DNA from: Polaribacter aestuariivivens
Lineage (GTDB): Bacteria > Bacteroidota > Bacteroidia > Flavobacteriales > Flavobacteriaceae
Reading direction: 5' to 3'
Assembly: GCF_005885675.1 (NCBI RefSeq)
Contig: NZ_VANR01000003.1
Span: 124,001-188,000, forward strand
DNA length: 64,000 nucleotides
Shown: piece by piece, positions 62,891-64,000 of the stretch
How positions within the stretch are numbered: the stretch's first letter is position 1
How the letters are laid out: each line of letters starts with the position of its first letter
Notes under the pieces: generated by a model
What the model was told of the DNA's origin: nothing
The model's database searches: none
The model's input: only the letters and a program-made list of their open reading frames with translations
Translations under genes and position numbers: made by a program

Positions 62891-63628
62891 ATGAAAAAAT
62901 TAAAATTATTCTCTGTTTTTGTTTTGTTTTTATTGGTTGGAAACTCTATAAATGCACAGATTTGGAAAAAAATTAAAGACAAAGCCATTCAAAAAGTAGA
63001 AAATAAAATCGATGTTGAGGTTGACAAAACTCTCGACAAAACTTTTGAAGGGAAACAAAATTTAAAATCAAGTAAATACTTTTTTAACAGTCAAGTTACT
63101 ATTTCAATAGAAACTGAAAGTAATGATAAAGCAAGTTTTAATCTATTGTTTGGACCGAATAAAGAGATTGTTTGTATGCAAATGAGTAGTGGTGAGAATG
63201 ATAATATTTTTAATGTGATTACACCAAAAAAGATAGAAACATTTATCAATGCATCTGGAATGAAAATTAGAAAAGCTACTAGTGCAGAAGAATTTTCTGG
63301 CTACAATAATTTAGACAAAATACCATCAAAAGAAGATTTAGTAAAAACAGGAAAAACCAAAAACATCTTGGGATATACTTGTAACGAATACGAATATAAA
63401 AATGATGGAGGAACAGTAAAAGCATGGGTTGTTGAAGGCAATTTCCCCATAAAAGCATCTTACGCTCCAGTTTTGGGTATGGTTACAAACGGCCCTATAA
63501 AGGGATTTGTTTTAGAACTAAACTACAGTGCTGCTAATGGAGAACAATCCAAAATATATGTAACTAAAATAGACCGCAATAAAATTTTAACAATTAACAC
63601 TTCAGAATATAAATCTCTTGGATTTTAA
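62891..63628 (+). CDS. Exported DUF4412-like protein
   Basis: 245 aa. Signal peptide 1-22 (GNSINAQ). Amphipathic helix KKIKDKAIQKVENKIDVEVDKTLDKTF follows, then a beta-rich domain with ILGYTCNEYEYKNDGGTVKAWVVEG, which is the DUF4412 pattern (lGYxCxxYxxxxxgxxxxxWxxxd). It is periplasmic or secreted; the function is unknown. It is followed 10 bp later by an FG-GAP repeat gene and may be in the same operon. Confidence 0.7.
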   Translation: MKKLKLFSVFVLFLLVGNSINAQIWKKIKDKAIQKVENKIDVEVDKTLDKTFEGKQNLKSSKYFFNSQVTISIETESNDKASFNLLFGPNKEIVCMQMSSGENDNIFNVITPKKIETFINASGMKIRKATSAEEFSGYNNLDKIPSKEDLVKTGKTKNILGYTCNEYEYKNDGGTVKAWVVEGNFPIKASYAPVLGMVTNGPIKGFVLELNYSAANGEQSKIYVTKIDRNKILTINTSEYKSLGF

Positions 63629-63638
63629 AAAATAAACT

Positions 63639-64000
63639 ATGAAAACAAAATTAATTTACTTATTCATTCTAATTTTTAATGTAAATACATACTCTCAATT
63701 AAGTTTTATTGAAAAAAACACCATATTTAAAGCAGTTTCAAACGGAGAAATAAAATTTGCAGATGTAGACAATGATAATGATTTAGATGTTTTAATAACA
63801 GGAAATCACGAAAACACAAATAACGCTACAACAACCTCTATTGCAGAATTATATTTAAATGACGGTTTAGGTAATTTTACGTTAGATGTTAACAATAATT
63901 TTCAAAAAATGTATGAAACCGCTGTAAGTTTCTTTGATTTTGATGGAGACAATGATTTAGATTTACTCATGTTAGGGCAACCAGATACAGGTCAGCCAGT
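63639..64000 (+). CDS. Exported FG-GAP/VCBS repeat protein, 3' end outside the window
   Basis: 120 codons are visible. The signal peptide is MKTKLIYLFILIFNVNTYSQ. Two FG-GAP/VCBS calcium-binding repeats follow: FADVDNDNDLDVLITGN and FFDFDGDNDLDLLMLGQ. In flavobacteria such proteins are long, secreted, and often carry a T9SS sorting domain at the C-terminus, which would lie beyond base 64000. The substrate or partner is unknown. Confidence 0.85.
   Translation, partial: MKTKLIYLFILIFNVNTYSQLSFIEKNTIFKAVSNGEIKFADVDNDNDLDVLITGNHENTNNATTTSIAELYLNDGLGNFTLDVNNNFQKMYETAVSFFDFDGDNDLDLLMLGQPDTGQP

Overview
The window is AT-rich DNA from a marine-type member of the Flavobacteriaceae (Bacteroidota), probably close to Polaribacter or Tenacibaculum. 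The evidence is the TAnnTTTG -7 promoter boxes, an F-type ATPase operon (atpBEFHAG) that lacks atpDC and follows the gliding/T9SS gene porW/sprE, a sulfatase with a T9SS C-terminal sorting domain, many SusD-era lipoproteins of Bacteroidota-only DUF families (DUF4270, DUF4271, DUF4296, DUF3109, DUF6168), and intergenic repeats typical of flavobacteria. No tRNA, rRNA, CRISPR array, transposase or integrase was found.

Layout. 1-823: the end of an unrecognised gene and a GreA-like gene. 826-3320: a cassette-like insertion with DprA-like, phosphoribosyltransferase-like and HAD genes. 3374-9459: an ABC ATPase, an M13 and an S9 peptidase, and a thioredoxin. 9805-13742: a PadR regulator, two related membrane proteins and an ABC exporter. 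13833-22182: porW/sprE, bactofilin, atpZ, a DUF6168 gene and atpBEFHAG, followed by a frameshifted sigma factor relic. 22712-30657: a second cassette-like insertion, a complete type I restriction-modification locus with a YgjP-like metallopeptidase and an XRE regulator. 30762-36409: an ALDH7-like dehydrogenase, a sulfatase, an isoaspartyl peptidase and a small unknown gene. 36491-39478: two lipoproteins, an ECF sigma factor and a membrane-anchored beta-barrel protein. 39648-58887: housekeeping genes (LuxE-like, mscL, tyrS, pyrC, hemD, radA, panC/panD, glmS, marC and others). 58976-64000: a CHAT/TPR protein, an anti-sigma-like TPR protein, a sigma factor, a DUF4412-like protein and a truncated FG-GAP protein.

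The most interesting signal is that both insertions are bounded in the same nested way. Each cassette starts with a 14-bp sequence whose complement is at its other end (13/14 matches in both). Just outside, an 11-bp host sequence on one side is complemented on the other (10/11 in both). Each boundary is therefore an imperfect palindrome, one half from the cassette and one half from the host. This is the geometry expected when an integron cassette inserts into an attC site, and the cores (GTTAGGT/ACCTAAC, GTTAAAC/GTTTAAC) resemble the attC consensus GTTRRRY/RYYYAAC. No integrase is nearby, so the mechanism is unknown. One cassette carries a restriction system and the other a compact DprA/PRTase/HAD module that is plausibly a conflict or nucleotide-stress system.

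Other observations include several promoters placed so close to the start codon that the mRNAs should be leaderless, a sigma factor whose natural start appears to be ATT next to a perfect hairpin, and an atpE-atpF hairpin.
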